A stretch of 64,000 nt of DNA from positions 1,488,001 through 1,552,000 of the forward strand of contig OZ037858.1 of the NCBI GenBank assembly GCA_964035575.1. The letters are read 5' to 3'. Positions 33,501-48,500 of the stretch are shown here, one piece after another. Source of the DNA: Rhynchopus sp. YZ270_cl-10 (taxonomy: Eukaryota; Euglenozoa; Diplonemea; Diplonemida; Diplonemidae). Position 1 is the first letter of the stretch. Every line of letters begins with the position of its first letter. Position numbers and translations under genes: made by a program. Below the pieces are notes generated by a model, which worked only from the letters and a program-made list of their open reading frames with translations, was not told the origin of the DNA and made no database searches.

Positions 33501-36500
33501 TGAAGGAGGACCTGCTCCGCCACTGCACAGCACTGCAGACGGACGCCATGAAGAACATCAAGCACCGCATTGAGTCGCTGGAGAACAGCCGCCTCACGGA
33601 GCAGCTGCAGTCCCTCTCTGGACGGCTTGCTGCCACCACGGCAGCTCCTGCAGGAAGGGCGGACTCTGTGAGCTGGACACCTAACACAGACACACCGTCG
33701 CTGACGCCGTACACCGAGGGCAGACCGTCCCTGCGTCCCATCCTCTCTGCGCTGGGCAGCGAACGTCAACGCGAGCCTGGCTGGGCAAGCCAGCTCCGTG
33801 AGGACATGAACGGTCTTGTCCTCAAGGCAGCAGAGAACGCAGCTGTGCCAAGCCCAGAGGAGAAGACAGGACGCGACTCCGTTGCAGACAGGGAGCTCTT
33901 TTCTGCAGTGGCGGAGGCCGAGGCAGAGGCTGCACGGGAGCTGGAGGAGCTGGAGCAGCTGCGGCAGCTGAACATACCACTCCTGCCGCACGACCACGGT
34001 ATTGCTGCTGTCGTTGAACGCGAAATTGAACTTGCCAAGGAATGCACAGATGACACCACCGACAGCGGGACACCTCTTCCCAAGGTGCAAGACGACAAAC
34101 CCGACACATGCGAGAAGAAGTCGCCGCCCACAGAGGACCGTCCCTCGTCCCTCGGCCGTCTCCTCCTCCTCAGCCCTGTGAGCGAGGGGCGTCCTGTTGA
34201 CGACGATGCGCACCGGCGTGCGTCTGAGGTGGGGTTCTCTTCTCGCAGTGCAGCGTTGTCTGCGTTGGACGCGAAGATGGAGTTGCGGCACACGAAGGCG
34301 ACGGCAGACGGTGGCCTGAACCCGCGCTCTAGCCGTGGGCAGGCTGACATTGCACTGATACCGCGTGAGTCTAGCACATTTGGCGATGTGTCGCCACTGC
34401 ACCAAGAGCTGCTGTCGCCTGTCATCGAGGACCACGAGACCGTCACTTCGGACGGCCCTTCTGATCTCATTGAGGAGTACGCGCAGCGGCTGCTGGAGCA
34501 GGCGGATGCCTTGCGTGAGGAGAGCCGTGCGGGGACGTGCCACGAGCGCATCTCTGAGCGTATAGGTGTGCACCTTGAAGCATTGGAGAGCATGCTCGCA
34601 GGCACACACGCAATGATGCGTAGGGCCACACGCAGCTGCCGCACCGCCTGCGACAGTCTGCTGCGTGCAGAGCCACCTGCCTGTGAGGACCTCGCCTTGC
34701 AGCACGTGGTGTCGCTACTGAGCAGAGACTTGCCCCTGCTGTGCCTTGTGGACGGACAGATTCTTGCCAACCACAACCTCGCAAAGGAGGACAGCACCAC
34801 TGAGCACGGCCGTAAGGTGCTCCTCGGCTGCAACGAAGCACTGCAGAACGCACTTCCATGCTCGACCAACTTGCTCCTCTGCCTCCTCGGCGAGAGCGTG
34901 CGCTGCCACGTTGAACGTCTGAAGTGCCAAGTGAGCGACACACGCAAGCAGCTGCAGGCCTTCGGCGAGGCCCTTGACTTGCCCAAGGACAAGCTCATCC
35001 GCAGCAACATGTTCCGCTCTGCCTTCTTCAGTGTGAGCAGCAGTCTCAACGGCCTGGCAAGCATCGACAGCCCCGTTGTCCCTGCAGTGAGGAACATACG
35101 GCGCACGACCCTAGCGCTGTGCCGTCGTGACACCAGCGACGGCATTGACAGCGCAGTGGCGCAGCTTGCTACAGTGCTCGACAGCGACCACCACATCCCG
35201 CTGTGCGCGACACGCAACCTGCGCAGTGCGAAGCGCCTGCTGGAGGACGTACAGTGTTCGACACCCGAATGCGTGAAGGGCCTGCTCATGGAGTTGACGC
35301 TTCTGCACTCGAGCCTGGCGCCGTGGCGGGAGGGCTGCGACATCGAGAGCGACCATGACGCGATCGGAGCTGTTGTCAAGAAGCTGCAGGCATGCAAGGG
35401 CACGCTGCGGCAGCTGTGTGCGGGGCTGTGCGACCAGATCCGCTCCTTCCCAACGCAGCGTGCGGAGAAGGTGTTGCTGGGGCACTTTGAGATCCCACGG
35501 CGCTACCAGTTCGTGCTGGAGGCACACCGCCGCATGCAGGACAGTGCACTGCTCCTCCAGAGCCTCCGCGTAAACGTCGAGGCTCCCAACGTGCGCTGTG
35601 TCCTCAGCAAGCTAGCGTATGACAGCAGCGCTTTGCACCGCGAGGCCACACAGGGAGGTCTCACCGACAGACGTGTTGCAAACGACCTGGGTGAGCATGC
35701 AGACGCTGTCGAGTCTCTGCAGCACAGCGCACGCGACACGACCCTCGCAGAGGTAGTCGACGCACTGGAGGACACACGCGACTCGCTTGGGGAGCTGCTT
35801 GCGTTGTCGGGGCTGCCGCCACATCTGCAGGAGGGCATAGCACAGCACTACGCAAGCATGACAGACGACACCAATCGACTGCGGCTCCTTGCACAACGCG
35901 CCCGTGCAGCGACGCTGAAGGGTGTGGAGCTACCAGAGGGTGTGACGGCGGAGGTGACTACGTACCTACGCTGCTTGGACTATGCGATGACGCAGGATTC
36001 GATGACGCAGATGATCCCCCTTGCGAAGCAGGTGGCCGAGTGCGAGCGTGAGGTGGGCAAGGCGCTGAGTCTCCCAGAGTGCAAAGGTGCAGTGAAGCCG
36101 CTCCTCGAGGAGCATCGCAGCACACTGCGTGCTTTGCGCGACCTGGACGAGACGGTGCAGGATGTGACTTTTGTGTACCGCCAGGAGACGCAGCCGCTGA
36201 TGGAGAGCACCGTGCTCTCGCTGTCTGCACGCTCTGCGACGACGTCCATGCGGGGGCGCAGCGACTCGCCTGTCGGGATGATCAAAAAGGTCAGCTTCGA
36301 GTCGTACAGCCCACCGCGCTTCGAACCTGCACCGCACGACGACGTGGCGGACACGGCACTCATAGAGCCGCGCATCGAGGAAGCAGACAGTGCGCCTGCA
36401 TCAGCACCATCACCTGTCCCAACCACATCGCCGCCCCCTGCAGTGCCCTCACCTACACCTGTCCCAGCCGTGCAGGAGGTCGTTCTCTCAGACTTCGGCA

Positions 36501-39500
36501 ACAGCCAGAAGTCCAGCAAAGGCGACGTGCACAGTGCACTCTGCAGTTACGATGACGACGACGACGCGTCTGAGGGCATGAACATGACGATACCGCTCAC
36601 CTCGCGTCCCCGCTTTGTGACACTGCCGCATGGTGTCACATGGCAGTTCTACCAGGGCCTGACGGAGCTGCAGAAACAGCGTCTACAGAAAGCCGTGGCG
36701 GCGGACATTTCTGTGGCGCTTACGAAGCCGTGTGGTGTCTCTGTGCGAGATGTGTTCCCTGGGAGTGTCATCTTCAGCCTGCACATCGACGACGACGACG
36801 CAGGTGCCGAATGCGATGATCTCATCACCAGTGGCCGTCTTGCACTGCCCCTCACGGACCACCTTCTCCGTGAGTTTGGGTGGAACGGTGGCGAAGGAGA
36901 TGGAGAAGGCAACAGCGATGGTGACAGTGAAAGCAGCAGTCTCGCCCGTGCACAGATGGACCTGGAGGAGGCGCAGCGCGAGAACGCCATGTCCATCACG
37001 GAGCTGGCGTCGCTTGAGTTGGAAAGTGCACGGCGGATGGCTGCGACACAGGAGCAACAGCAGCAGCAACACACAGCACCGCCTGCACACCCCACTCCAC
37101 CGCCAGTCCAGATACCACACGTTCAGACACCCGCAACACCAACAGACCAGGTTGCGCCAGTGAGATTGTTTGCGCAGACGACGTCGTTGGTGACGCCGCA
37201 GGAAGCAGTGCGTGCAGAGGCAAGCGCAGGGGTGGCAGACCGTAGTGTGCCTGCGTCCTCCGTGGACACAGAGGAGGTGCTCGTGAAGGCAGACACCACG
37301 CTGCTCTCAGTGGCGTCTGCGACGTGCTCAGCGTCGTCGTCGTCGTCCTCGCTGTGGGGCACACCGCCGCCAGCAGTGTCCCCAGAGGGCTACGACGACA
37401 ACGAGTTGGTGCGGAACGATTCGTTGACGCAGCTGCAGCGTCTGGCAGACGCGTCGTCGAGCGACGCAAAGGCATCGCCTGCAAGCGCACCCTTCTTCTG
37501 CATGGTGTCGCCGCCTGGAGGTGACGACGCGGGAGATCTGTCCGAGCAGATCGGGGAGCTGAAGAAGCTGATCAAGAACATCCACACAGAGAAGCCTGTA
37601 CAGCGGCAGCCCGACACACCAGAGCTGGTTCAGGTGGCACCTGAGCCCGACTCGGAAGTGATCGAGGTGGTGGCAATGCTTGCCGAGCAGCAGATGCGCG
37701 TCGCAGACCTGCTTGACAAGAACAAAGACCTCCCAGGTGCGCTCAAGAGCCAGCTCCACCACCACCAGGTCGAGCTTCAGAAGATCCTCACGACGCCGTC
37801 CTTCGCGCCCGCATCGAGCGACGCCATCCCACAAGATGTGCAGCACATGATCGGAGCGTACCGCAGCATCGCAGGACACGTTGCACACTGCAGCGAAGGC
37901 GAAACACCACTGACAGAAGAGCAACTCAAAGAGCAGCTTGCCCGCCAGCTGGAGTGCCTAGGCGGCATGCTCACCCTCCCAGGCCTGCCCGCAGGTGTGT
38001 ACCGCGAGCTTGGAAAGCAGATACAAGAGATTGCGGAGTTCGAGCCCGGCGACGACATGCACGAGCGGGTGGTGCGCCTGACACGTGAGCACGATGACCG
38101 TCTTGCGTCGCTCGAGCAGGGCGACATGATGCGCACCTTGAAGCTGCGCCCCTCTGAGCTGAACCAGCTGTCCTCCATCCGCAGGCTTGCGGAGGAGGAG
38201 CTCAACACGCCTTTCGCACTGCCGTCAACGTCGCCTGTCAACTCTAGCCTCACACCGCGCCAGGCCTGGGAGGACCTGCGAACACGTGGCCTCACAAAGA
38301 CACGCTCGACACCGCTGCTGCTGCAGTCGCAGACACCGTCCCTGCAGAACCTCTCTGTGCAGTACGCACCTCCACACACAGACGAGATGTCGGGTGGCCT
38401 CATGAAGAGCGTCACCAGTGTGTCCACAGGGCATGAGACTAGCGAGCCTGCACCCGAGGTTGCAATGAAGCTGCTTGAGCTGGAGCAACAGCAGAGCCAG
38501 ATCATGGACATGCTCTCGTCGCGGACACGGCAGCGTGAAGACCTTGCACCCAGAAAGGACGACAGCGTCAGTGAAGGTGAACAGGCGGACATGCTGTACC
38601 TTACGCAGGAGCGCGACGAGGCTATTATAGAGCTCGAAATGCTGAAGCGTTTAAGCGAATCTGTCACACAGAGGGAGGCTGGCGCTGTACCAGAGTCCGA
38701 GCCGCTGTGGGCGACGAAGCTTCGCAGTGACATACAAGTGATGCAATCGCTGCCTTCGTCGTCGTCGCTTGACGAGCCCGAATGGGCAAAGAAGCTCCGT
38801 GAGGACTTGACGCAGCACATGTCGTCTCTGGAAGGTGTGTTGGAGACTACGACGCTTGCATCTACTGTCGCCATGTCGGTGAAGGACGACGGCAGCTTCT
38901 TCGAGCTTACCCCACTTGAGGAGACACTTCCGCCTTCTCGTGTCGACAGGTCTGATCCCGCGGTTCGCATGGTGCAGAAGATTATGAGCAAGTTGGACTC
39001 CTTGCCACGTGAAATCCAACAGCAGCTCATCGCAGACATCAAGCAGCCAGGCCCCCAGACCAAGGAAGAGGCATCTGCTGCACTGCGTGAGGTCGTCTCC
39101 AAGATCCAGCACCCAGCACAACACACACAAAGCACAGTCGAAGCGCCAGAGTCCGAAGAAGACAACTCTGATCTCGACGAGGCCAAATCCGAAATGCGTC
39201 GTGAGCTTGAGGAGCTCACACGTCTGAGTGAAGTGTCGAGCGTAGCACCCACACCTGCGGGTGCACGCCGTGCTGCACGGAGTGGCCACACACCTCATTG
39301 GGTTGCTGACATATTGAAGGCGGTTCGCGACATCTCTCAACCGCAAGTCGCACGAATGGGTTACGAACTCGAAGCCCTTGAGTCAGCTGTACACACGCAG
39401 CAACAGGTGATAGCGCAGATGCAGGCGCAGATGAAGCCTTCACAGCTTGAGGAACCATCCGTACAGCATCGTGCGGCAGCCCCACAACCTATGCCTGCCA

Positions 39501-42500
39501 CCGACAGTGCAGTTGACGATGCTGAAACAGAGGCGGTTCAGGCAGAGGAACCACAGGCCAGTGTTGAACCTCTTGCATCGGGTGTGGTGCCAGAACCGAA
39601 TGTTGAGCAGCACGACAAGACACCAGAACTCTTGGCGCAGGAGTCCACTGGCGAGCAGCCTTCGTCTCTTGCCAATACATCTGTGCATCTGGTTCCCGAC
39701 GTTCTTCCTACAGCGTCGCATCCACAACATGCGCTCACACAGCTCAAAGAAGAAATCGTGAGAGACTTGCGGGCGAGTGTTTCACCTCCATCACGGTTCT
39801 ACGATCACGATACCAACACCCCCAGGCGTGATGCAAGCACAGACAGCGCCATTGCAGAGTTGCGTCGTGAGCAAGACGCGCTTGCACACATGTACTCGTC
39901 TCGCCATGGACCTCAACAACCAGTACACGACTACGACGCACAGCTGGACATCATCCTGAGAGCACAGCAGCCGCTCTTAGATGTCCTGCAGAAGCAGAAC
40001 AGCTCTCCTCAGAGGCAAGAGGTCAACCAGTCGCCTACTGCTGAGCCGCAAGCATCTCCGCCTGCAAGGCAGGATGCAGACACAGCCACTGAGGTCCCGT
40101 CCTGGGCAAGTCAGTTGCTGACAACTATCAACGATAAGATCAACAGACTGGAGTCCACTGCCATCACACCCGCACAATTGGACTCACGCCTTTCAAACTT
40201 GGCGTCCCAAGTCCTCCAGCCCACTCACAGTGATCCGATGTTGCATCTGCAAAGCTCGTTCACCAGCTCACAGGCACGATACGCCATAGCAGAGTCACAG
40301 GAGGAGCTCCGAAACTTAAACACCATGTCCCAACTGCAGCCTCACTCTGACATGGAGTCATTGTTCCAATCGCAACAAGCGGTACTGGAGCAGCTTCAGC
40401 AGCAACAGGAGGACAAACAATCATCTTCACCCAGTGACGAAAAGAACGCAGAACTCTTGTCAGCATTGAAGGCACAGCAGGAGATGATTGCGAAGATGCA
40501 GCAGTCTCAGTCTGTTCCAGCTACTATCGAGGTCTCAGAAGACCAGGTTACCGCCCAAGTGGACCTTGGTGGATCTGAGTCTGATGTTCTGCAGATACCT
40601 GTGGAAGGGGTGCACGCACCTTCTGAGTTGGAAGCTTTGTTCCAATCGCAACAAGCGATGCTGGAGGAGCTACAGCAAAAGCAGGCAGACGAAGCAGCAC
40701 CTTCTGCTGCTCCGGACAAGAACGCAGAACTCTTATCAGCATTGAAGACACAGCAGGAGATGATTGCGAAGATGCAGCAGTCTCAGTCTGTTGCACAACC
40801 AGAGTCTATTATTGCGCCTGAAGTCGTAGTTGTACCAAAGGAGCAGACTGCAGCAGAAGTGGAACTGAACAGAGCTGAGTCTGGGGGTGATCTTGCAGCA
40901 CAGTTCAAGGCGCAACAGGCGCTTCTGGAGGAGCTTGCAGGCAGACAGGCTCAGGAGACAGGACAAAGCAAAGATCTTGCTGCTGCAGTTGATGTGCAAC
41001 GCAGTCTCATTGCGGAGATGAAGGATGTGTCTGGAACTACATTGCAAGAAGGGTCGACAAGTGTTGCACAGGAACGTGTGGCAGAAGCAGAATCTGGTGG
41101 TGATGTTGGTGAAGTGTTCACAGCACAGCAAGCACTGTTGGAGGAACTTGCGTCGCCCGTTGCAGCTGACGAGACTGAGAACAGTGCACTTGCAGCAGCT
41201 GTGCGTGCGCAACAGGACATGATTGCGAAGTTGCGAGAGAGCACAACTCATGTGGCAGATCCTTCCGTCGAACCTGTTGATTCGAAAGATACACCTTCTG
41301 AGTTGGAAGCTTTGTTCCAATCGCAACAAGCGATGCTGGAGCAGCTTCAACAAAAGCAGCAAGAGGAGGACAAACAAGCATCTTCACCCAGTGACGACAA
41401 GAATGCAGGACTCTTATCAGCATTGAAGGCACAGCAGGAGATGATTGCGAAGATGCAGCAGTCTCAGTCTGTTGTGTCCCCTGCATCTACTGAGCCTGCA
41501 GTTGTACCAGAAAAGCAGACTGCAGCAGAAGTGGATCTGAACAGAGCTGAGTCTGGGGGTGATCTTGCAGCACAGTTCAAGGCGCAACAGGCGCTTCTGG
41601 AGGAGCTTGCAGGCAGACAGGCTCAGGAGACAGGACAAAGCAAAGATCTTGCTGCTGCAGTTGATGTGCAACGCAGTCTCATTGCGGAGATGAAGGATGT
41701 GTCTGGAACTACATTGCAAGAAGGATCGACAAGTGTTGCACAGGAACGTGTGGCAGAAGCAGAATCTGGTGGTGATGTTGGTGAAGTGTTCACAGCACAG
41801 CAGGCACTGTTGGAGGAACTTGCATCACCCGTTGCAGCTGACGAGACTGAGAACAGTGCACTTGCAGCAGCTGTGCGTGCGCAACAAGACATGATTGCGA
41901 AGTTGCGAGAGAGCACAACTCATGTGGCAGATCCTTCCGTCGAACCTGTTGAATCGAAAGATACACCTTCTGAGTTGGAAGCTTTGTTCCAATCGCAACA
42001 AGCGATGCTGGAGCAGCTTCAACAAAAGCAGCAACAGAAGGAGAAACAACCATCTTCTTCCAGTGACGACAAGAGTGCAGAACTCTTGTCAGCATTGAAG
42101 GCACAGCAGGAGATGATTGCGAAGATGCAGCAGTCGCAGTCTGTGTCACAACGTGAGACTACTGCTGATATTGCAGCTGTTCCTGAAGATGAGAATGAGT
42201 CTGGCAATGATCTTGAGTTGCGTGTAGCTGAAGTGTCCAGCCCTATTGAACCTGTTCCACCAAGCCAAGCACCCGACACGCTGCAGATTTCATCTGTTCC
42301 GTTACCCGAACAGCACACTGCTCGTCACGTAGAAGAGGAAGACTCCGCATCTGATGTTCTGCAGGTCTCCGGTGTGGTTGCTGGGGTGGAAGGTACGGCA
42401 TCGGAACAAGGGACATCTGCGTTGCAAAGTTTGTTCCAATCTCAACAAGCAATGCTGGAGCAGCTTCATGAAAATCGTCGAGACAAAGAAGTAGCGTCTT

Positions 42501-45500
42501 CGCAGCACGACGAGAGCAAGAACGCAGAACTCTTATCAGCATTGAAGGCACAGCAGGAGATGATTGCGAAGTTACAGCAGTCTCAGTCTGTTGTGTCCCC
42601 TGAATCTACTGAGCCTGCAGTTGTACCAGAAAAGCAGACTGCAGCAGAAGTGGAACTGAACAGAGCTGAGTCTGGGGGTGATCTTGCAGCACAGTTCAAG
42701 GCGCAACAGGCGCTTCTGGAGGAGCTTGCAGGCAGACAGGCTCAGGAGACAGGACAAAGCAAAGATCTTGCTGCTGCAGTTGATGTGCAACGCAGTCTCA
42801 TTGAGGAGATGAAGGATGTGTCTGGAACTACATTGCAAGAAGGGTCGACAAGTGTTGAACAGGAACGTGTGGCAGAAGCAGAATCTGGTGGTGATGTTGG
42901 TGAAGTGTTCACAGCACAGCAAGCACTGTTGGAGGAACTTGCGTCGCCTGTTGCAGCTGCCGAGACTGAGAACAGTGCACTTGCAGCAGCTGTGCGTGCG
43001 CAACAGGACATGATTGCGAAGTTGCGAGAGAGCACAACTCATGTGGCAGATCCTTCCGTCGAAACTGTTGAATCGAAAGATGCACCTTCTGAGTTGGAAG
43101 CTTTGTTCCAATCGCAACAAGCGATGCTGGAGCAGCTGCAACAAAAGCAGCAAGAGGAGGACAAACAAGCATCTTCACCCAGTGACGACAAGAATGCAGA
43201 ACTCTTATCAGCATTGAAGGCACCGCAGGAGATGATTGCGAAGATGCAGCAGTCTCAGTCTGTTGTGTCCCCCGCATCTACTGAGCCTGTAGTTGTTCCA
43301 AAGGAGCAGACTGCAGCAGAAGTGGAACTGAACAGAGCTGAGTCTGGGGGTGATCTTGCAGCACAGTTCAAGGCGCAACAGGCGCTTCTGGAGGAGCTTG
43401 CAGGCAGACAGGCTCAGGAGACAGGACAAAGCAAATATCTTGCTGCTGCAGTTGATGTGCAACGCAGTCTCATTGCGGAGATGAAGGATGTGTCTGGAAC
43501 TACATTGCAAGAAGGATCGATAAGTGTTGCACAGGAACGTGTGGCAGAAGCAGAATCTGGTGGTGATGTTGGTGAAGTGTTCACAGCACAGCAGGCACTG
43601 TTGGAGGAACTTGCGTCGCCTGTTGCAGCTGATGAGACTGAGAACAGTGCACTTGCAGCAGCTGTGCGTGCGCAACAGGACATGATTGCGAAGTTGCGAG
43701 AGAGCACAACTCATGTGGCAGATCCTTCCGTCGAACCTGTTGAATCGAAAGATGCACCTTCTGAGTTAGAAGCTTTGTTCCAATCGCAACAAGCGATGCT
43801 GGAGCAGCTTCAACAAAAGCAGCAACAGCTGGGAAAAAGAGCACCTTCCTCCAGTGATGAGAGCATCACGAGCTCGTTCACCAGCTCACAGGCACGATAC
43901 GCCATAGCAGAGTCACAGGAGGAGCTCCGAAACTTAAACACCATGTCCCAACTGCAGCCTCACTCTGACATGGAGTCATTATTCCAATCGCAACAAGCGA
44001 TGCTGGAGCAGCTTCAGAAACAGCAGGAGGACAAACAAGCATCTTCACCCAGTGACGACAAGAACGCAGAACTCTTATCAGCATTGAAGGCACAGCAGGA
44101 GATGATTGCGAAGATGCAGCAGTCTCAGTCTGCTCCAGTTCCTGTCGAGGTCTCAGAAGACCAGGTTACCACCCAAGTGGACCTTGGTGGCTCTGAGTCT
44201 GATGTTCTGCAGGTACGTGGTGTGGAAGGGGTGCACGCACCTTCTGAGTTGGAAACTTTGTTCCAATCACAGCAAGCAATGCTGGAGGAGCTGCAGCAAC
44301 AGAAAGAGAACAAAGAAGGAACTTTTGCAGGTCAGGACAAGAACGCAGATCTCTTGTCAGCATTGAAGGCACAGCAGCAGATGATTGCGAAGATGCAGCA
44401 GTCTCAGTCTGCGTCACAACGTGAGACTACTGCTGTTATTGCAGCTGTTCCTGAAGAAGAGAATGCTTCTGGCAAAGATCTTGAGATGCGTACGGCAGAA
44501 GTGTCCAGATCTATCGAGCCTGTTCCACTGACGACTCAGCTTTTGCCACCGCAGGACACGCAATCTCCTGTTAAGGAGAGCAAGAATGCCGAGCTGCTAT
44601 CGGCACTAAAGGCACAGCAGAAAGCCATCATGCTGATGCATTCCGAGTCTGCAGCACCTGTCACTGTACCACAGCGGCAAGCCGCTCCTCAACTCTCGCA
44701 AGCTGATAATCTGCAGCCCTCTGGTATGGATACTGGGGTCGACACTACTGAATCTGATCAAGCGACTTTTGAGTTGGAAGCTTTGTTCCAATCGCAACAA
44801 GCGATGCTGGAGGAGCTACAGCAAAAGCAGGCAGACGAAGCAGCACCTTCTGCTGCTCCGGACAAGAACGCAGAACTCTTATCAGCATTGAAGACACAGC
44901 AGGAGATGATTGCGAAGATGCAGCAGTCTCAGTCTGTTGCAGAACCAGAGTCTATTATTGCGCCTGAAGTCGTAGTTGTACCAAAGGAGCAGACTGCAGC
45001 AGAAGTGGATCTGAACAGAGCTGAGTCTGGGGGTGATCTTGCAGCACAGTTCAAGGCGCAACAGGCGCTTCTGGAGGAGCTTGCAGGCAGACAGGCTCAG
45101 GAGACAGGACAAAGCAAAGATCTTGCTGCTGCAGTTGATGTGCAACGCAGTCTCATTGCGGAGATGAAGGATGTGTCTGGAACTACATTGCAAGAAGGAT
45201 CGACAAGTGTTGCACAGGAACGTGTGGCAGAAGCAGAATCTGGTGGTGATGTTGGTGAAGTGTTCACAGCACAGCAGGCACTGTTGGAGGAACTTGCATC
45301 ACCCGTTGCAGCTGATGAGACTGAGAACAGTGCACTTGCAGCAGCTGTGCGTGCGCAACAGGACATGATTGCGACGTTGCGAGAGAGAAGAGCTGTCACA
45401 CAATCTGCTGTCGAACCTACTGCGCACAATGTGGCGACTTCAGAGTTAGAAGCTGTGTTCCAATCGCAACAAGCGATGCTGGAACAGCTGCAACAAAATC

Positions 45501-48500
45501 AGCAACAGGAGGACAAACAAGCATCTTCTTCCAGTGACGACAAGAACGCAGAACTCTTATCAGCATTGAAGGCACAGCAGGAGATGATTGCGAAGTTACA
45601 AACTCAGTCTCAGTCTGTTGCATCAATTGAGCAGACTGTACCTCACGTGGAACTTGCTGCTTCCGGGTCTGTCTCTGGTGTGGTTGCTGGGGTGGAAGAC
45701 ACTGCTCCTGAGGAAGCGACTTCTGAGTTGGAAGCTTTGTTCCAATCGCAACAAGCGATGCTGGAGCAGCTGCAGCAAAAGCAGACAGACGAAGCAGCAC
45801 CTTCTGCTGCTCCGGACAAGAACGCAGAACTCTTATCAGCATTGAAGGCACAGCAGGAGATGATTGCGAAGTTACAGCAGTCTCAGTCTGTTGTGTCCCC
45901 TGAATCTACTGAGCCTGCAGTTGTACCAGAAAAGCAGACTGCAGCAGAAGTGGAACTGAACAGAGCTGAGTCTGGGGGTGATCTTGCAGCACAGTTCAAG
46001 GCGCAACAGGCGCTTCTGGAGGAGCTTGCAGGCAGACAGGCTCAGGAGACAGGACAAAGCAAATATCTTGCTGCTGCAGTTGATGTGCAACGTAGTCTCA
46101 TTGCGGAGATGAAGGATGTGTCTGGAACTACATTGCAAGAAGGGTCGACAAGTGTTGCACAGGAACGTGTGGCAGAAGCAGAATCTGGTGGTGATGTTGG
46201 TGAAGTGTTCACAGCACAGCAGGCACTGTTGGAGGAACTTGCATCACCCGTTGCAGCTGCCGAGACTGAGAACAGTGCACTTGCAGCAGCTGTGCGTGCG
46301 CAACAAGACATGATTGCGAAGTTGCGAGAGAGCACAACTCATGTGGCAGATCCTTCCGTCGAACCTGTTGAATCGAAAGATGCACCTTCTGAGTTGGAAG
46401 CTTTGTTCCAATCGCAACAAGCGATGCTGGAGCAGCTTCAGAACCAGCAAGAGGAGGAGAAACAAGCATCTTCTTCCAGTGACGACAAGAACGCAGAACT
46501 CTTATCAGCATTGAAGGCACAGCAGGAGATGATTGCGAAGTTACAAACTCAGTCTCAGTCTGTTGCATCAATTGAGCAGACTGTACCTCACGTGGAACTT
46601 GCTGCTTCCGGGTCTGTCTCTGGTGTGGTTGCTGGGGTGGAAGACACTGCTCCTGAGGAAGCGACTTCTGAGTTGGAAGCTTTGTTCCAATCGCAACAAG
46701 CGATGCTGGAGCAGCTGCAGCAAAAGCAGACAGACGAAGCAGCACCTTCTGCTGCTCCGGACAAGAACGCAGAACTCTTATCAGCATTGAAGGCACAGCA
46801 GGAGATGATTGCGAAGTTACAGCAGTCTCAGTCTGTTGTGTCCCCTGAATCTACTGAGCCTGCAGTTGTACCAGAAAAGCAGACTGCAGCAGAAGTGGAA
46901 CTGAACAGAGCTGAGTCTGGGGGTGATCTTGCAGCACAGTTCAAGGCGCAACAGGCGCTTCTGGAGGAGCTTGCAGGCAGACAGGCTCAGGAGACAGGAC
47001 AAAGCAAATATCTTGCTGCTGCAGTTGATGTGCAACGTAGTCTCATTGCGGAGATGAAGGATGTGTCTGGAACTACATTGCAAGAAGGGTCGACAAGTGT
47101 TGCACAGGAACGTGTGGCAGAAGCAGAATCTGGTGGTGATGTTGGTGAAGTGTTCACAGCACAGCAGGCACTGTTGGAGGAACTTGCATCACCCGTTGCA
47201 GCTGCCGAGACTGAGAACAGTGCACTTGCAGCAGCTGTGCGTGCGCAACAAGACATGATTGCGAAGTTGCGAGAGAGCACAACTCATGTGGCAGATCCTT
47301 CCGTCGAACCTGTTGAATCGAAAGATGCACCTTCTGAGTTGGAAGCTTTGTTCCAATCGCAACAAGCGATGCTGGAGCAGCTTCAGAACCAGCAAGAGGA
47401 GGAGAAACAAGCATCTTCTTCCAGTGACGACAAGAACGCAGAACTCTTATCAGCATTGAAGGCACAGCAGGAGATGATTGCGAAGATGCAGCAGTCTCAG
47501 TCTGTTGTGTCCCCTGCATCTACTGAGCCTGCAGTTGTACCAGATCCAAAGGTGCAGACTGCAGCAGAAGTGGATCTGAACAGAGCTGAGTCTGGGGGTG
47601 ATCTTGCAGCACAGTTCAAGGCGCAACAGGCGCTTCTGGAGGAGCTTGCAGGCAGACAGGCTCAGGAGACAGGACAAAGCAAAGATCTTGCTGCTGCAGT
47701 TGATGTGCAACGCAGTCTCATTGCGGAGATGAAGGATGTGTCTGGAACTACATTGCAAGAAGGATCGACAAGTGTTGCACAGGAACGTGTGGCAGAAGCA
47801 GAATCTGGCGGTGATGTTGGTGAAGTGTTCACAGCACAGCAGGCACTGTTGGAGGAACTTGCGTCGCCTGTTGCAGCTGCCGAGACTGAGAACAGTGCAC
47901 TTGCAGCAGCTGTGCGTGCGCAACAGGACATGATTGCGAAGTTGCGAGAGAGCACAACTCATGTGGCAGATCCTTCCGTCGAACCTGTTGAATCGAAAGA
48001 TGCACCTTCTGAGTTGGAAGCTTTGTTCCAATCGCAACAAGCGATGCTGGAGCAGCTTCAGAACCAGCAGCAACAGGAGGACAAACAACCATCTTCTTCC
48101 AGTGACGACAAGAATGCAGAACTCTTGTCAGCCTTGAAGGCACAGCAGGAGATGATTGCGAAGATGCAGCAGTCTCAGTCTGTTACAGCGCGCACGTCTA
48201 CTTCTGTATCAGATGATGCAACCCCAGTTGGAGTGGAGTGTGTTGCAACTGATGTACCCGAAGTATCCACTGACGAAGTGCTCGTGAAGGATCATTGCGC
48301 TGCTGACGAATCTGCCCTCCGACTGAAGCAGATGGTCGAGCAGCTAAGTCTTATCGAAACCTGCGAACGTCGTGGCTGTGAGCTGGGCCCGTTGTCTGAG
48401 AGCGCACGTTGTTTGCTTCTGGACGATGTGATTGAGTTGCAAGATAGTTTCATGTGTTTCCGTGATGCAGGCAATGAAGGCGACAGCAGCTTTGAGCGTG

